Shown one piece after another: positions 44,914 to 53,208 of a stretch of 64,000 nucleotides of DNA. A model generated the notes under the pieces. The model ran no database searches. It worked only from the letters and a program-made list of their open reading frames with translations, and had not been told where the DNA came from. This stretch comes from Azospirillum sp. TSA2s (lineage in GTDB: Bacteria; Pseudomonadota; Alphaproteobacteria; Azospirillales; Azospirillaceae): positions 586,001-650,000 of the forward strand of contig NZ_CP039648.1 of assembly GCF_004923315.1 (NCBI RefSeq), in the 5' to 3' direction. A program made the position numbers and the translations under genes. The first letter of the stretch is position 1. Each line of letters starts with the position of its first letter.

Positions 44914-45972
44914 ATGTCACCCGATCCGCGGCTGTTGGCGGTCGCCACGGCGTTGCCGCCCCACCGCTTCGAACAGGAAGAAACGTTGACCGTCGCCCGG
45001 ACGGTCTTCGCCCACCGTCTCCGCGACTTTGACCGGCTGGCCCCCGTCTTCGCCAACACCGGCATCCGCACCCGCCACGCCGCCTGCCCGCTGTCCTGGT
45101 ATCTGGAGCCGCACGGCTGGGCCGAGCGCGCCGCCGTGTTCGAACGGGTGGCGCTGGACCTGCTGGAAGAGGCGGCAGCCAAGGCGCTGTCCGCCGCCGG
45201 CCTGAGCCCCGCCGATGTGGACGCCATTGTCTGCGCCACCACCACCGGCATCGCCACCCCCAGTCTGGAGGCGCTGCTGCTCGATCGCATGGGCTTCCGT
45301 CCCGACACGGTGCGGCTTCCGGTCTTCGGGCTGGGCTGCGCCGGCGGTGCGCTGGGGCTGGCGCGGGCCGGCATGATGGCGCGCGCCATGCCCGGCCGCA
45401 CCGTCCTGTTCCTGGTGGTCGAATTGTGCACCCTGTCGCACCGGCCGGAAGAAGCCACCGCCACCAATGTCGTCGCCAGCGCCCTGTTTGCCGACGGTGC
45501 CGCCGCCGCCCTTCTGCGGACCTCCGGGACCGATGACGATACCCACGGTCCGCGCTTCGTCGACAGCGCCGAGCACACTTGGCCCGGCACCCGGCGGATC
45601 ATGGGCTGGCGCATCGAGGACGAGGGCTTCGGCGTCGTCTTCAGCCAGGACATCCCCCGCCTGATCCGCGAACGGCTGCCCCCGGTGATCGACGGTTTCC
45701 TGACCGGCCGTGGCATGAGCCGTGCCGATCTGGCCGGGGTGATCTGCCACACCGGCGGCGCCAAGGTGCTGCAGGCGCTGACCGAGGTGCTGGACCCCGC
45801 CGTCGCCGGCATGGACGACTCCTGGGTGGTGCTGGGCGACTGCGGCAACATGTCGGCCGCCAGCGTGATGTTCGTTCTGGACCGGCGGATGCGCAGCGGG
45901 GCGACCGGACCGCATCTGATGCTGGCGCTCGGCCCCGGCTTCACCGCCGGCCTCACCCTGCTGGATCTGTGA
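44914..45972 (+). CDS. Type III polyketide synthase
   Basis: 352 residues of the chalcone synthase superfamily. The Cys-His-Asn triad is Cys142 (GLGCAGGALGLA), His279 (VICHTGGAKVL) and Asn312 (GDCGNMSAAS). Bacterial members condense an acyl-CoA starter with malonyl-CoA units to alkylresorcinols or alkylpyrones. AGGAGG precedes the ATG. The ICMT-type methyltransferase gene follows after 2 bases, the same pairing as BpsA/BpsB and SrsA/SrsB, so O-methylation of the product is likely. Confidence 0.9.
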   Translation: MSPDPRLLAVATALPPHRFEQEETLTVARTVFAHRLRDFDRLAPVFANTGIRTRHAACPLSWYLEPHGWAERAAVFERVALDLLEEAAAKALSAAGLSPADVDAIVCATTTGIATPSLEALLLDRMGFRPDTVRLPVFGLGCAGGALGLARAGMMARAMPGRTVLFLVVELCTLSHRPEEATATNVVASALFADGAAAALLRTSGTDDDTHGPRFVDSAEHTWPGTRRIMGWRIEDEGFGVVFSQDIPRLIRERLPPVIDGFLTGRGMSRADLAGVICHTGGAKVLQALTEVLDPAVAGMDDSWVVLGDCGNMSAASVMFVLDRRMRSGATGPHLMLALGPGFTAGLTLLDL

Positions 45973-45974
45973 CC

Positions 45975-46556
45975 ATGGACGCAATCGGCTGGCCGCAGAT
46001 CATCCTGCTGGCGGTGGCCGCGCAACGGCTGCTGGAACTGGTAATCGCCCGCCGCAACACCACCCGCCTGCTGGCCGACGGCGCGCGGGAGGTCGGGGCG
46101 GCGCATTACCCTCTGTTCGTTGCGCTGCATGCCGGCTGGCTGGTGGCCCTGTTCGTCATGGTGCCGGCCGATGCGCCGGTGAATGGCTGGCTGCTGGCGC
46201 TGTTCCTGCTGCTCCAGGCCGGGCGGGTCTGGGTGATCGCGACGCTCGGCCGCTTCTGGACGACGCGGATCATCACGCTGGACGGCGCCCCTCTGGTCCG
46301 GCGCGGCCCCTTTCGTTGGGTCCGGCACCCCAACTACCTCGTGGTGGCGGGGGAGCTTGCGGTGCTGCCGCTGGTTTTCGGCGAGGTCTGGATCGCCGTT
46401 GCCGCCACGCTGCTGAACATCCCGCTGACCCTGCACCGCATCCGGGTGGAAGAGGGAGCGCTGAGCGGACGGGACGGAACCTCAGCGGGAACTGGGGGCG
46501 GTGCAGGGAGTTGGACAGGATGGAGCGGCCGACGGCCAACCCCTGACCGCTCCTGA
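45975..46556 (+). CDS. Isoprenylcysteine carboxyl methyltransferase-family membrane protein
   Basis: 193 residues with about four membrane helices and the C-terminal SAM/catalytic motif RRGPFRWVRHPNYLVVAGE. It belongs to the ICMT/phospholipid methyltransferase fold. Next to a type III PKS, such proteins methylate the phenolic or pyrone hydroxyl. The last 25 residues (SGRDGTSAGTGGGAGSWTG onward) are low-complexity and unlike the family. The ATG lies 2 bases after the PKS stop. Confidence 0.83.
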   Translation: MDAIGWPQIILLAVAAQRLLELVIARRNTTRLLADGAREVGAAHYPLFVALHAGWLVALFVMVPADAPVNGWLLALFLLLQAGRVWVIATLGRFWTTRIITLDGAPLVRRGPFRWVRHPNYLVVAGELAVLPLVFGEVWIAVAATLLNIPLTLHRIRVEEGALSGRDGTSAGTGGGAGSWTGWSGRRPTPDRS

Positions 46557-46582
46557 GGCGCAATAAGAACAGGACCATCGCC

Positions 46583-47608
46583 ATGTACCCGACCAACGGC
46601 CTCCCCCACTCTCCCGTCGTCTGCATCACCGGTGCATCCGCCGGGGTCGGCCGCGCCACCGCGCTGGCCTTCGCCGCCTACCGCCAGGCGTCGATCGGCT
46701 TGATCGCCCGTTCGTCCGAAGCGCTGGAGGAGGTGAAGGCGGAGGTCGAGCGGCTGGGCGGGCGGGCGCTGGTCCTGCCGCTGGACGTCGCCGATCCCGA
46801 TGCGCTGGATGCCGCCGCCGACCGGGTGGAGGAAGCCTTCGGTCCCATCGACGCCTGGATCAACGTGGCGATGGTGACGGTCTTCGGCCCGGTGCATGCC
46901 GTGACACCGAATGAGTTGAAGCGGGTGACCGAGGTGACCTATCTCGGCTCCGCCTACGGCATCCAGACGGCGTTGCGCCGGATGCGGCCGCGCAATGCCG
47001 GGACGATCCTGCAGGTCGGCTCGGCGCTGGCCTACCGGTCGATCCCGCTGCAGTCGGCCTATTGCGCGGCCAAGCATGCGATCACCGGCTTCATCGACAG
47101 CCTGCATTCCGAACTGATCCACGAGGACAGCGGCGTCAGGCTGACCACCGTGCATCTGCCGGCTGTCAACACGCCCCAGTTCGATTGGGCACGCAGCCAC
47201 ATGCCCCGACGCGCGAGGCCGATGGGCACCATCTTCCAGCCGGAGGACATCGCCCGCTCCATCCTGCATGCCACCGAGAATCCCCGCCGCGAATATTGGC
47301 TGGGTTGGTCGGCGATGCAGGCGATCCTGGGCAACTCCCTGGCGCCGGGCTTCGCCGACCGCTATCTCGCCAACACTGCGGTGGATGGCCAGATGACGGA
47401 GGAGCGCGAGAGGCCCGGCCGGCCCGACAACCTGTTCCACCCCGTCGACGGACTGCACCGCACCCGCGGGCGTTTCGGCCTGCCGCACAACACATTGCGA
47501 CTGGAGGCACCAAGCGCCGCCGCCCGCGGCGTCGCGGTGACGGTCGGCTTTCTCCTGGCCGGCGGGCTGGGCTTCGCCATGAGCCGGATGACCCCGCGCC
47601 TGCGCTAG
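46583..47608 (+). CDS. Short-chain dehydrogenase/reductase with C-terminal membrane helix
   Basis: 341 residues. The Rossmann motif TGASAGVG is near residue 17, and the catalytic pair is Tyr160/Lys164 (YCAAKHAITGF) with Ser upstream in LQVGSALAYRS. The usual NAG motif appears as NVAM. Beyond the SDR core there are about 90 extra residues ending in a membrane helix (GVAVTVGFLLAGGLGFAMS). Position 26 bases after the methyltransferase suggests it belongs to the same unit and could reduce a polyketide or lipid intermediate; this is inference. Confidence 0.85.
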   Translation: MYPTNGLPHSPVVCITGASAGVGRATALAFAAYRQASIGLIARSSEALEEVKAEVERLGGRALVLPLDVADPDALDAAADRVEEAFGPIDAWINVAMVTVFGPVHAVTPNELKRVTEVTYLGSAYGIQTALRRMRPRNAGTILQVGSALAYRSIPLQSAYCAAKHAITGFIDSLHSELIHEDSGVRLTTVHLPAVNTPQFDWARSHMPRRARPMGTIFQPEDIARSILHATENPRREYWLGWSAMQAILGNSLAPGFADRYLANTAVDGQMTEERERPGRPDNLFHPVDGLHRTRGRFGLPHNTLRLEAPSAAARGVAVTVGFLLAGGLGFAMSRMTPRLR

Positions 47609-47622
47609 GCGGCGGACCATCG

Positions 47623-47671
47623 ACACGAAACGGGCCGGCATTCGCGATGCGAGTGCCGGCCCGTTTCGTGT
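47623..47671. terminator. Long inverted repeat after the SDR gene
   Basis: ACACGAAACGGGCCGGCA pairs perfectly with TGCCGGCCCGTTTCGTGT (18 base pairs). The 13-base loop can itself pair (TCGC-gat-GCGA), giving a nearly continuous stem of about 23 base pairs. There is no T-tract. It probably ends transcription from the SDR gene. The remaining interval up to 47912 is AT-richer and should hold the dctP promoter, which I could not assign. Confidence 0.7.
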
Positions 47672-47912
47672 GAAGACAGTTTAGCAGCGACATTGGTGGA
47701 ATACGAACATTCCGCCCGAAACGCTATTGCCAACCACAATCAAGCATACTACCATACCAGTGACTGAACAAACTGGTCATCGGCCATCCCCTTCCCTGCT
47801 GGACCGCTCCTTGAATCGGGGCGTTCACCGGTGTTCCGGCGGCGGGCCGAACACGCACCAGTCGAATGCCGGCCGTCGGTTGCCGGCGGTCCATATTGCT
47901 GGGAGGAAAAGC

Positions 47913-48896
47913 ATGTCTGTCATGGCGAACGCCGTGCGTACGGCGCTGTTCGGCGCGGTGGTGTCCCTGGTTTCATTCGGCGCCTCGGCGGCCGACTACA
48001 CGCTCAGCGTCAACACGGCCCTGTCGCAGCAGGACCCGCTCTACAAGGGCCTGGAAGAGTTCAAGGCCAATGTGGAGAAGCGGTCGGCCGGCAAGATGGC
48101 CGTCCGCCTGTTCCCCGCCTCGCAGCTTGGCAAGGACGAGGATCTGCTGGAACAGGCCCGCGCCGGCGCTCCGGTCGCGGTGGTGGTGGATGGCGGCCGG
48201 CTCGCCGTGTTCGTCAAGGAGTTCGGCGTGCTGGGCGCGCCCTACGTCGCCCAGGGCTATGGCGGCATCCGCAAGGTCGTGACCTCGCCGATGTTCGAGG
48301 AGTGGGTGCAGAAGCTGCGCAAGGCGTCCGGCCATCAGGTGCTGTCCTTCAACTGGTGGCAAGGCGAACGCCACATGCTGACCAACAAGCCGGTGAAGGT
48401 GCCGGCCGACCTGAACGGCGTCCGCGTCCGCACGCCGGGCGCGCCGGTGTGGATGGAGACCATCCGCGCCATGGGCGCCACCCCGACGCCGCTGCCCTGG
48501 TCGGAGGTCTACACCGCCATGCAGCAGCAGGTGATCGACGGCGCCGAGGCGCAGGACCCCGCCATCTACGGCTCGCGCCTCTATGAGGTGGCGAAGTACC
48601 TGACCAAGACCGGCCACATCAACCTGATCACCGGCATCGTCACCAGCGCCGCCTGGTTCGACAGCCTGCCGAAGGACATGCAGACGATCCTGCGCGAGGA
48701 GTCGCTGAAGGCCGGCGACGATGCGTCCAAGGCGACCGAGGCGTCGCTGGCCGATTTCGAAAAGCAGATGACGGAGAAGGGCATGCAGGTCGTCGCCATC
48801 GACGTCGCGCCCTTCCGCGAGGCCACCGCGCCCGTCTATGAGAAGCTCGGCTATGGCGAGCTGCACAAGCAGGTCGACGCGCTGCTGAAGCAGTGA
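47913..48896 (+). CDS. TRAP transporter solute-binding protein, DctP family
   Basis: 327 residues. The signal peptide ends FGASAA, giving a periplasmic protein. Family stretches include LYKGLEEFKANVEKRSAGKM, FPASQLGKDEDLLEQARAG, LNGVRVRTPGAPVWMETIRAMGATPTP and AMQQQVIDGAEAQDPAIY. DctP proteins bind C4-dicarboxylates, keto acids, sugar acids or other anions, usually through a conserved arginine (Arg in GVRVRTPG). GGGAGGAAAA precedes the ATG at 47913. The membrane subunits follow in order Q, M. Confidence 0.92.
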   Translation: MSVMANAVRTALFGAVVSLVSFGASAADYTLSVNTALSQQDPLYKGLEEFKANVEKRSAGKMAVRLFPASQLGKDEDLLEQARAGAPVAVVVDGGRLAVFVKEFGVLGAPYVAQGYGGIRKVVTSPMFEEWVQKLRKASGHQVLSFNWWQGERHMLTNKPVKVPADLNGVRVRTPGAPVWMETIRAMGATPTPLPWSEVYTAMQQQVIDGAEAQDPAIYGSRLYEVAKYLTKTGHINLITGIVTSAAWFDSLPKDMQTILREESLKAGDDASKATEASLADFEKQMTEKGMQVVAIDVAPFREATAPVYEKLGYGELHKQVDALLKQ

Positions 48897-49033
48897 CCGG
48901 CCGGCCTTTCCAGTAGTGACCGGGGTGGGGCCGCCTTTGCCGGGCCGCCCCGCTCCCCTCCCGCAACCGACGCCCGCAGCCATCTTGCCCCACCGGCGCA
49001 CCCACGCGGGCCGGACCGGAGCACCCCCTTGCG

Positions 49034-49552
49034 ATGAAATCCCTATACGTCAAGGCGGAGACGGTGCTGGCGACAACGCTGCTCGCCGTCATCGTCCTGC
49101 TGGTCTTCGTGGCCGGCATCAGCCGCTGGTTCGGCTATCCCCTGGTCTGGTCGGTGGACGTCGCGCAGCTGCTGTTCGCCTGGGCCAGCTTCCTCGGCGC
49201 CGACCTCGCGTTGCGCAAGCATGCCCACATCGGCATCGACTATGTCGTCAAGCGCCTGCCGCCGCGTGTGCGCGCCATCCTGGACATCCTGCTGGCGCTG
49301 CTGGTGCTGGCCTTCCTGCTGACCATGGCGGTCAAGGGCTATCAGCTGACCATGCTGAACCTGGAACGCCAGTTCGGCGACAGCGGCATCAGCTATGCCT
49401 TCGTCACCTCGGCGGTGCCGGTCGGCTGCCTGTTGCTGTCCTTCACCCTGCTGGGGCAGACGATGGCCGCCATCGGCCGGCTTCGCCGCACCCCGCGCCC
49501 GATCTTCAACACGCCGTCGGACGTCCCGGTGGCGGAGGAGGTGATGCCGTGA
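49034..49552 (+). CDS. TRAP transporter small permease, DctQ family
   Basis: 172 residues with four membrane helices. The WSVDVAQLLFAWASFLGADLALRKHAHIGIDYVVKRLP stretch is the DctQ hallmark. It starts about 140 bases after dctP, and its stop overlaps the GTG of the large permease gene. It works in the inner membrane with DctM. Confidence 0.9.
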   Translation: MKSLYVKAETVLATTLLAVIVLLVFVAGISRWFGYPLVWSVDVAQLLFAWASFLGADLALRKHAHIGIDYVVKRLPPRVRAILDILLALLVLAFLLTMAVKGYQLTMLNLERQFGDSGISYAFVTSAVPVGCLLLSFTLLGQTMAAIGRLRRTPRPIFNTPSDVPVAEEVMP

Positions 49553-50826
49553 TCCTGCTCGCCCTCACCTTTTTCGTCCTGATGGGGCTTGGCGTTCCGA
49601 TCGCCTTCGCCATCGGCATGGCCGGCTTCACCTTCTTCCTGACCAACGGCATCATTCCGGTGTCCATCGGGGTGCAGCAGGTCGCCACCGCCTCGCAGAG
49701 CTTCCCGCTTCTGGCCGTTCCCTTCTTCGTGCTGGCCGGCCACATGATGAACCGGACCGGCATCACCCACCGGCTGATCGGCTGTTCCAACGTGCTGGTG
49801 TCGTGGATGTCCGGCGGGCTGGCGCAGGTCTGTATCGTGCTGTCCACCCTGATGGGCGGCGTGTCCGGCTCCGCCGTTGCCGACGCGGCGATGGAGGCGC
49901 GCATCCTCGGTCCGGACCTGATCCGCAGCGGCTATTCGAAGGGCTTCACCTCGGCCGTCATCGCGGTGGGATCGCTCATCACGGCGACTATCCCGCCCAG
50001 CCTCGGCCTGATCCTGTACGGCTTCGTCGGCAACGTCTCCATCGGACGGCTGTTCCTGGCCGGCATCGTTCCCGGTTTCCTGATGATGGCCGTGCTGATG
50101 GTCACCGTCTGGTGGATCGCGCGGCGCCGCGGCTATGGCGCCGCCACCACCCAGCGGCCGACCGGCAAGGCGATGTGGGAGGCGGTCGTCCACGCCAAAT
50201 GGGCTCTGCTGTTCCCGGTGGCATTGCTGGTCGCCATCCGCGGCGGCCTGTTCACCCCGTCGGAGGTCGGCGCCTTCGCCGTCATCTATGCCGCCGTCAT
50301 CGGCTTCTTCGTGCACAGGGAACTGACGCTGCGCGCCATGGTGGACGCGCTGGTTGAGGCGGTGACGGACACCGGGCTGATCCTGCTGATCATCCTGTTC
50401 TCCGGCATGGTCGGCTACGCCATCGTCTTCGAACAGGCGCCGCAGAGCATCGCCGCCGCCATGACCGGACTGACGCGGGAACCGGCGCTGGTCGTCACCC
50501 TGATCCTGATCTTCCTGTTCATCGCCGGCCTGTTCATCGAAAGCACGGTGCTGGTTCTGCTGCTGACGCCGATCTTCCTGCCGATCGTCCAGCCGCTGGG
50601 CGTCGATCCGGTGCATTTCGGCATCCTGATGATGACCATCGTCACGCTGGGCTCGATGACCCCGCCGGTGGGGGTGGCGATGTATACCGTGTGCAGCCTG
50701 CTGGACTGCCCGGTCGAGGAATACATCGTCGAATCCATCCCCTTCGTCCTGGCCGTGGTGGCGCTGGTCGCGGTGATGCTGCTGTGGCCCGGTCTGGTGC
50801 TGTTCGTGCCGAATGCACTGATGTGA
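49549..50826 (+). CDS. TRAP transporter large permease, DctM family
   Basis: 425 residues with about twelve hydrophobic segments. ASQSFPLLAVPFFVLAGHMMN, VSGSAVADAAMEARI and TATIPPSLGLILYGFVG are strongly conserved in DctM/SiaM. It is the Na+- or H+-coupled channel subunit. It starts with GTG overlapping the dctQ stop by 4 bases. Confidence 0.92.
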   Translation: MILLALTFFVLMGLGVPIAFAIGMAGFTFFLTNGIIPVSIGVQQVATASQSFPLLAVPFFVLAGHMMNRTGITHRLIGCSNVLVSWMSGGLAQVCIVLSTLMGGVSGSAVADAAMEARILGPDLIRSGYSKGFTSAVIAVGSLITATIPPSLGLILYGFVGNVSIGRLFLAGIVPGFLMMAVLMVTVWWIARRRGYGAATTQRPTGKAMWEAVVHAKWALLFPVALLVAIRGGLFTPSEVGAFAVIYAAVIGFFVHRELTLRAMVDALVEAVTDTGLILLIILFSGMVGYAIVFEQAPQSIAAAMTGLTREPALVVTLILIFLFIAGLFIESTVLVLLLTPIFLPIVQPLGVDPVHFGILMMTIVTLGSMTPPVGVAMYTVCSLLDCPVEEYIVESIPFVLAVVALVAVMLLWPGLVLFVPNALM

Positions 50827-50868
50827 ATGCCCCGGTGAATGTCACAGCGGAGCAGTCAGGAATCCGAC

Positions 50869-50896
50869 TTGCAGCCTCCGTAAGGCCGCCTATATT
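50869..50896 (+). promoter_or_regulatory. Sigma-70-type promoter of a small transcription unit
   Basis: TTGCAG at 50869 and TATATT at 50891 with a 16-base spacer. The predicted start near 50903 gives a leader of about 30 bases before the small ORF at 50934. Confidence 0.6.
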
Positions 50897-50933
50897 GAGT
50901 GTCGTACGTCAACAACTGAAAGGAGGTGATCTC

Positions 50934-51014
50934 GTGTCTCATTGTCCGTCTCACTCGTCGTCGAGCGCCAAGGCCGAGGTCTCTTTCTTCGTGGAAGAGA
51001 TTTTGGTCCGCTAA
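50934..51014 (+). CDS. 26-residue small ORF with an exceptionally strong Shine-Dalgarno
   Basis: A GTG start is preceded by AAAGGAGGTGATC, complementary over its whole length to the 3' end of 16S rRNA. The peptide is MSHCPSHSSSSAK followed by AEVSFFVEEILVR: a Ser/His/Cys-rich front and a short hydrophobic-acidic tail. It has its own promoter, a second hairpin at 51023-51042 and a textbook terminator at 51055-51091, so it forms an independent transcript of about 190 bases. It could be a functional microprotein, a leader peptide of an attenuator, or a regulatory RNA that uses ribosome binding. No plus-strand gene follows, which argues against a classical attenuator. Confidence 0.55.
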   Translation: MSHCPSHSSSSAKAEVSFFVEEILVR

Positions 51015-51054
51015 GGACTGCGCCGTGGTGTCGACGACACACGGATTGACAATG

Positions 51055-51091
51055 GAAGGGCTGCCGGAAACGGCGGCCCTTCTTTGTTTTT
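51055..51091 (+). terminator. Rho-independent terminator of the small transcription unit
   Basis: GAAGGGCTGCCG-GAAA-CGGCGGCCCTTC forms a 12-base-pair stem (one G-T pair) with a GAAA tetraloop, followed by TTTGTTTTT. Confidence 0.9.
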
Positions 51092-51114
51092 GGGCATTGC
51101 GGATGCATTCAGCC

Positions 51115-51280
51115 GCTTGACCGACGTCGAAAGGCCGCGGCACTCCTCCGCCACCCCCTCCAGCAGTTCCTCGCGGCGGGCGGCCGACGCCGGCCGGGCG
51201 CCCTCCCGCGCGAAGGCCAAGGCGGTGGCTCGCCCCATCCCGTTCGACACCCCGGCCACCACCACGACGAGCCGGCCGGT
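51115..51280 (-). pseudogene. Remnant of a short-chain dehydrogenase gene
   Basis: Directly after the TPP-enzyme stop codon, the minus strand reads VVVVAGVSNGMGRATALAFAREGA then ARREELLEGVAEECRGL. That is the N-terminal cofactor-binding region of an SDR (GxxxGMG pattern with the following Arg/Ala helix). Similarity stops after about 50 residues, where the sequence enters the terminator region of the opposite-strand small unit. The rest of the enzyme, including the Tyr-Lys pair, is absent, so this is a truncated relic, probably once co-transcribed with the TPP enzyme. Confidence 0.6.
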
Positions 51281-53094
51281 CAGCGCTTCTTTCCGCCGCC
51301 CTTATCGCCACCGTGCGGCAGGTAGCTTTCGACAAAGTCCTTGGCGGTGCCCTTCAGCATGTCCCACACCTCCGGATCGCCCTTGGCCAGCGTCGCCATC
51401 ATCGCGGCGGCGTTCTTCAGCGAGATGTGCGGCGGCAGCGGCGGCACATTGGGATCGGTATAGGCCTCGACCACCACCGGGCCGCGGGTCGCCAGCGCCT
51501 CGTCCCACACCTTGCCGAGGTCTTCCGGCTTGTCGACGAACAGGCCCTTGAAGCCCAGCATCTCGGCATAGCGGGCATAGGGAACGTCGGGAAGCTCCTG
51601 CGATGCCTCGAACTTCGGATCGCCGGCCTGGGCGCGCATTTCCCACGTCACCTGATTGAGGTCGCGATTGTTCAGAACCAGCACGATGAAGCGCGGGTCG
51701 CTCCACTGCTTCCAGTATTTCGACAGGGTGATGAGGGCGTTCATGCCGTTCATCTGCATGGCGCCATCGCCGACGATGGCCAGCACCGGGCGGTCGGGAT
51801 GGGCGAACTTGGCGGCCAGCGCATAGGGCATGCCCGGCCCCATGGTGGCGAGGCCACCGCACAGGGTCGCCTTCATGCCTCGGCGGATCTTGATGTCGCG
51901 GGCGTACCAGTTGGTGCCCGACCCGGTGTCGCAGGCGATCACCACGTCGTCCGGCAGCCTTGGCGACAGTTCCCAGAAGACGCGCTGCGGGTTCAGCGGC
52001 GTGGCGTCGTTCATGGCGCGGGCTTCCAGCACCTTCCACCAGTCGGCGACGCCGGCCTCGATCTCCTCGCGCCAGGAGCGGTCCTGCTTGCGCTGCAGCA
52101 GCGGGATCAGCTCGCGCAGGGTGCCGGCGCTGTCGCCGACCAGATTGACCTCCATCGGATAGCGGATGCTGAGCATCTTCGGATCGATGTCGATCTGCAC
52201 GCCGCGCGCCTGCCCCTCCTTGGGCAGGAACTCCGAATAAGGGAAGCCGGAGCCGATCATCAGCAGCGTGTCGCAGTTCACCATCATCTCGTAGCTTGGC
52301 CGGGTGCCGAGCAGGCCGATGGAGCCGGTGACAAAGGGCAGATCGTCGGGCAGCGCCGCCTTGCCCAGCAGGGCCTTGGCGACGCCGGCGCCCAGGATGT
52401 CGGCCACCTCGATCACCTCGTCGGTGGCGTTCAGCGCCCCGGCGCCGACCAGGATCGCCACCTTGGAACCGGCATTCAGCACGTCGGCGGCGCGGCGCAG
52501 GTCGGCCTCCGCCGGGCGGACGACGGGGGCGGAATAGCCGACGCCGGAATGGATGGTGCCGTGCGCGCGTAGCGGCGTCTCCACCGCGTCCATCTCCTGC
52601 AGGTCGTTGGGCAGGATGATGCAGGTCACCGTGCGCTCGGCCTTGGCGATTCGCACCGCACGGTCCACGAGGTGCCGCACCTGGGCGGGCGTGGAGGCCA
52701 TGTGGACATACTCGCCGGCCACGTCCTTGAAGAGGGAGACGAGGTCGACCTCCTGCTGGTAATGGCCGCCGAGCGCGGTCAGCGCCTGCTGGCCGACGAT
52801 GGCGAGCACCGGCTGGTGGTCGAGCTTCGCATCATAGAGGCCGTTCAGCAGATGGATGGCGCCGGGGCCGGAGGTGGCCAGGCAGACGCCCAACTCCCCG
52901 GTGTATTTGGCATGCGCGGTCGCCATGAAGGCGGCCAGTTCCTCGTGGCGGGCCTGGACGAAATCGAACTGGTCGCCGGTGCGGGCGAGCGCGCCGACCA
53001 GCCCGTTGATGCCGTCGCCGGGATAGCCGAAGACCCGCTTCACACCCCATTCGGAGAGCCGTTGCCAGAAGAAGTCGCTGACGTTCGCAGCCAT
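51280..53094 (-). CDS. Thiamine-pyrophosphate enzyme, pyruvate oxidase-like
   Basis: 604 residues in the three-domain arrangement of the PoxB/acetolactate synthase family. The catalytic glutamate is Glu51 in QARHEELAAFMA. The TPP/Mg motif is GDGAMQMNGMNALITLSKYW with the distal LNNRDLNQVTWEMR. The central domain (VAILVGAGALNATDEVIEVAD, GSIGLLGTRPSYEMM) fits an FAD-type fold. It is closer in look to pyruvate oxidases and YdaP-like enzymes than to IlvB. It is the first gene after ttrA on the same strand, 114 bases downstream, so it may be co-expressed; a link with tetrathionate respiration is not established. Confidence 0.83.
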   Translation of the reverse strand: MAANVSDFFWQRLSEWGVKRVFGYPGDGINGLVGALARTGDQFDFVQARHEELAAFMATAHAKYTGELGVCLATSGPGAIHLLNGLYDAKLDHQPVLAIVGQQALTALGGHYQQEVDLVSLFKDVAGEYVHMASTPAQVRHLVDRAVRIAKAERTVTCIILPNDLQEMDAVETPLRAHGTIHSGVGYSAPVVRPAEADLRRAADVLNAGSKVAILVGAGALNATDEVIEVADILGAGVAKALLGKAALPDDLPFVTGSIGLLGTRPSYEMMVNCDTLLMIGSGFPYSEFLPKEGQARGVQIDIDPKMLSIRYPMEVNLVGDSAGTLRELIPLLQRKQDRSWREEIEAGVADWWKVLEARAMNDATPLNPQRVFWELSPRLPDDVVIACDTGSGTNWYARDIKIRRGMKATLCGGLATMGPGMPYALAAKFAHPDRPVLAIVGDGAMQMNGMNALITLSKYWKQWSDPRFIVLVLNNRDLNQVTWEMRAQAGDPKFEASQELPDVPYARYAEMLGFKGLFVDKPEDLGKVWDEALATRGPVVVEAYTDPNVPPLPPHISLKNAAAMMATLAKGDPEVWDMLKGTAKDFVESYLPHGGDKGGGKKR

Positions 53095-53208
53095 TGTCGC
53101 CTCTCTTGTGTCTGGTCGTGTTTCACCGCCGTGTCTGTTTCAACTGCGCTCCGTCCCTTCGGTTCGCCCGAAGCGTTCGCTTTTTTTGCAGCCCTGCCCC
53201 GTCCGCCG

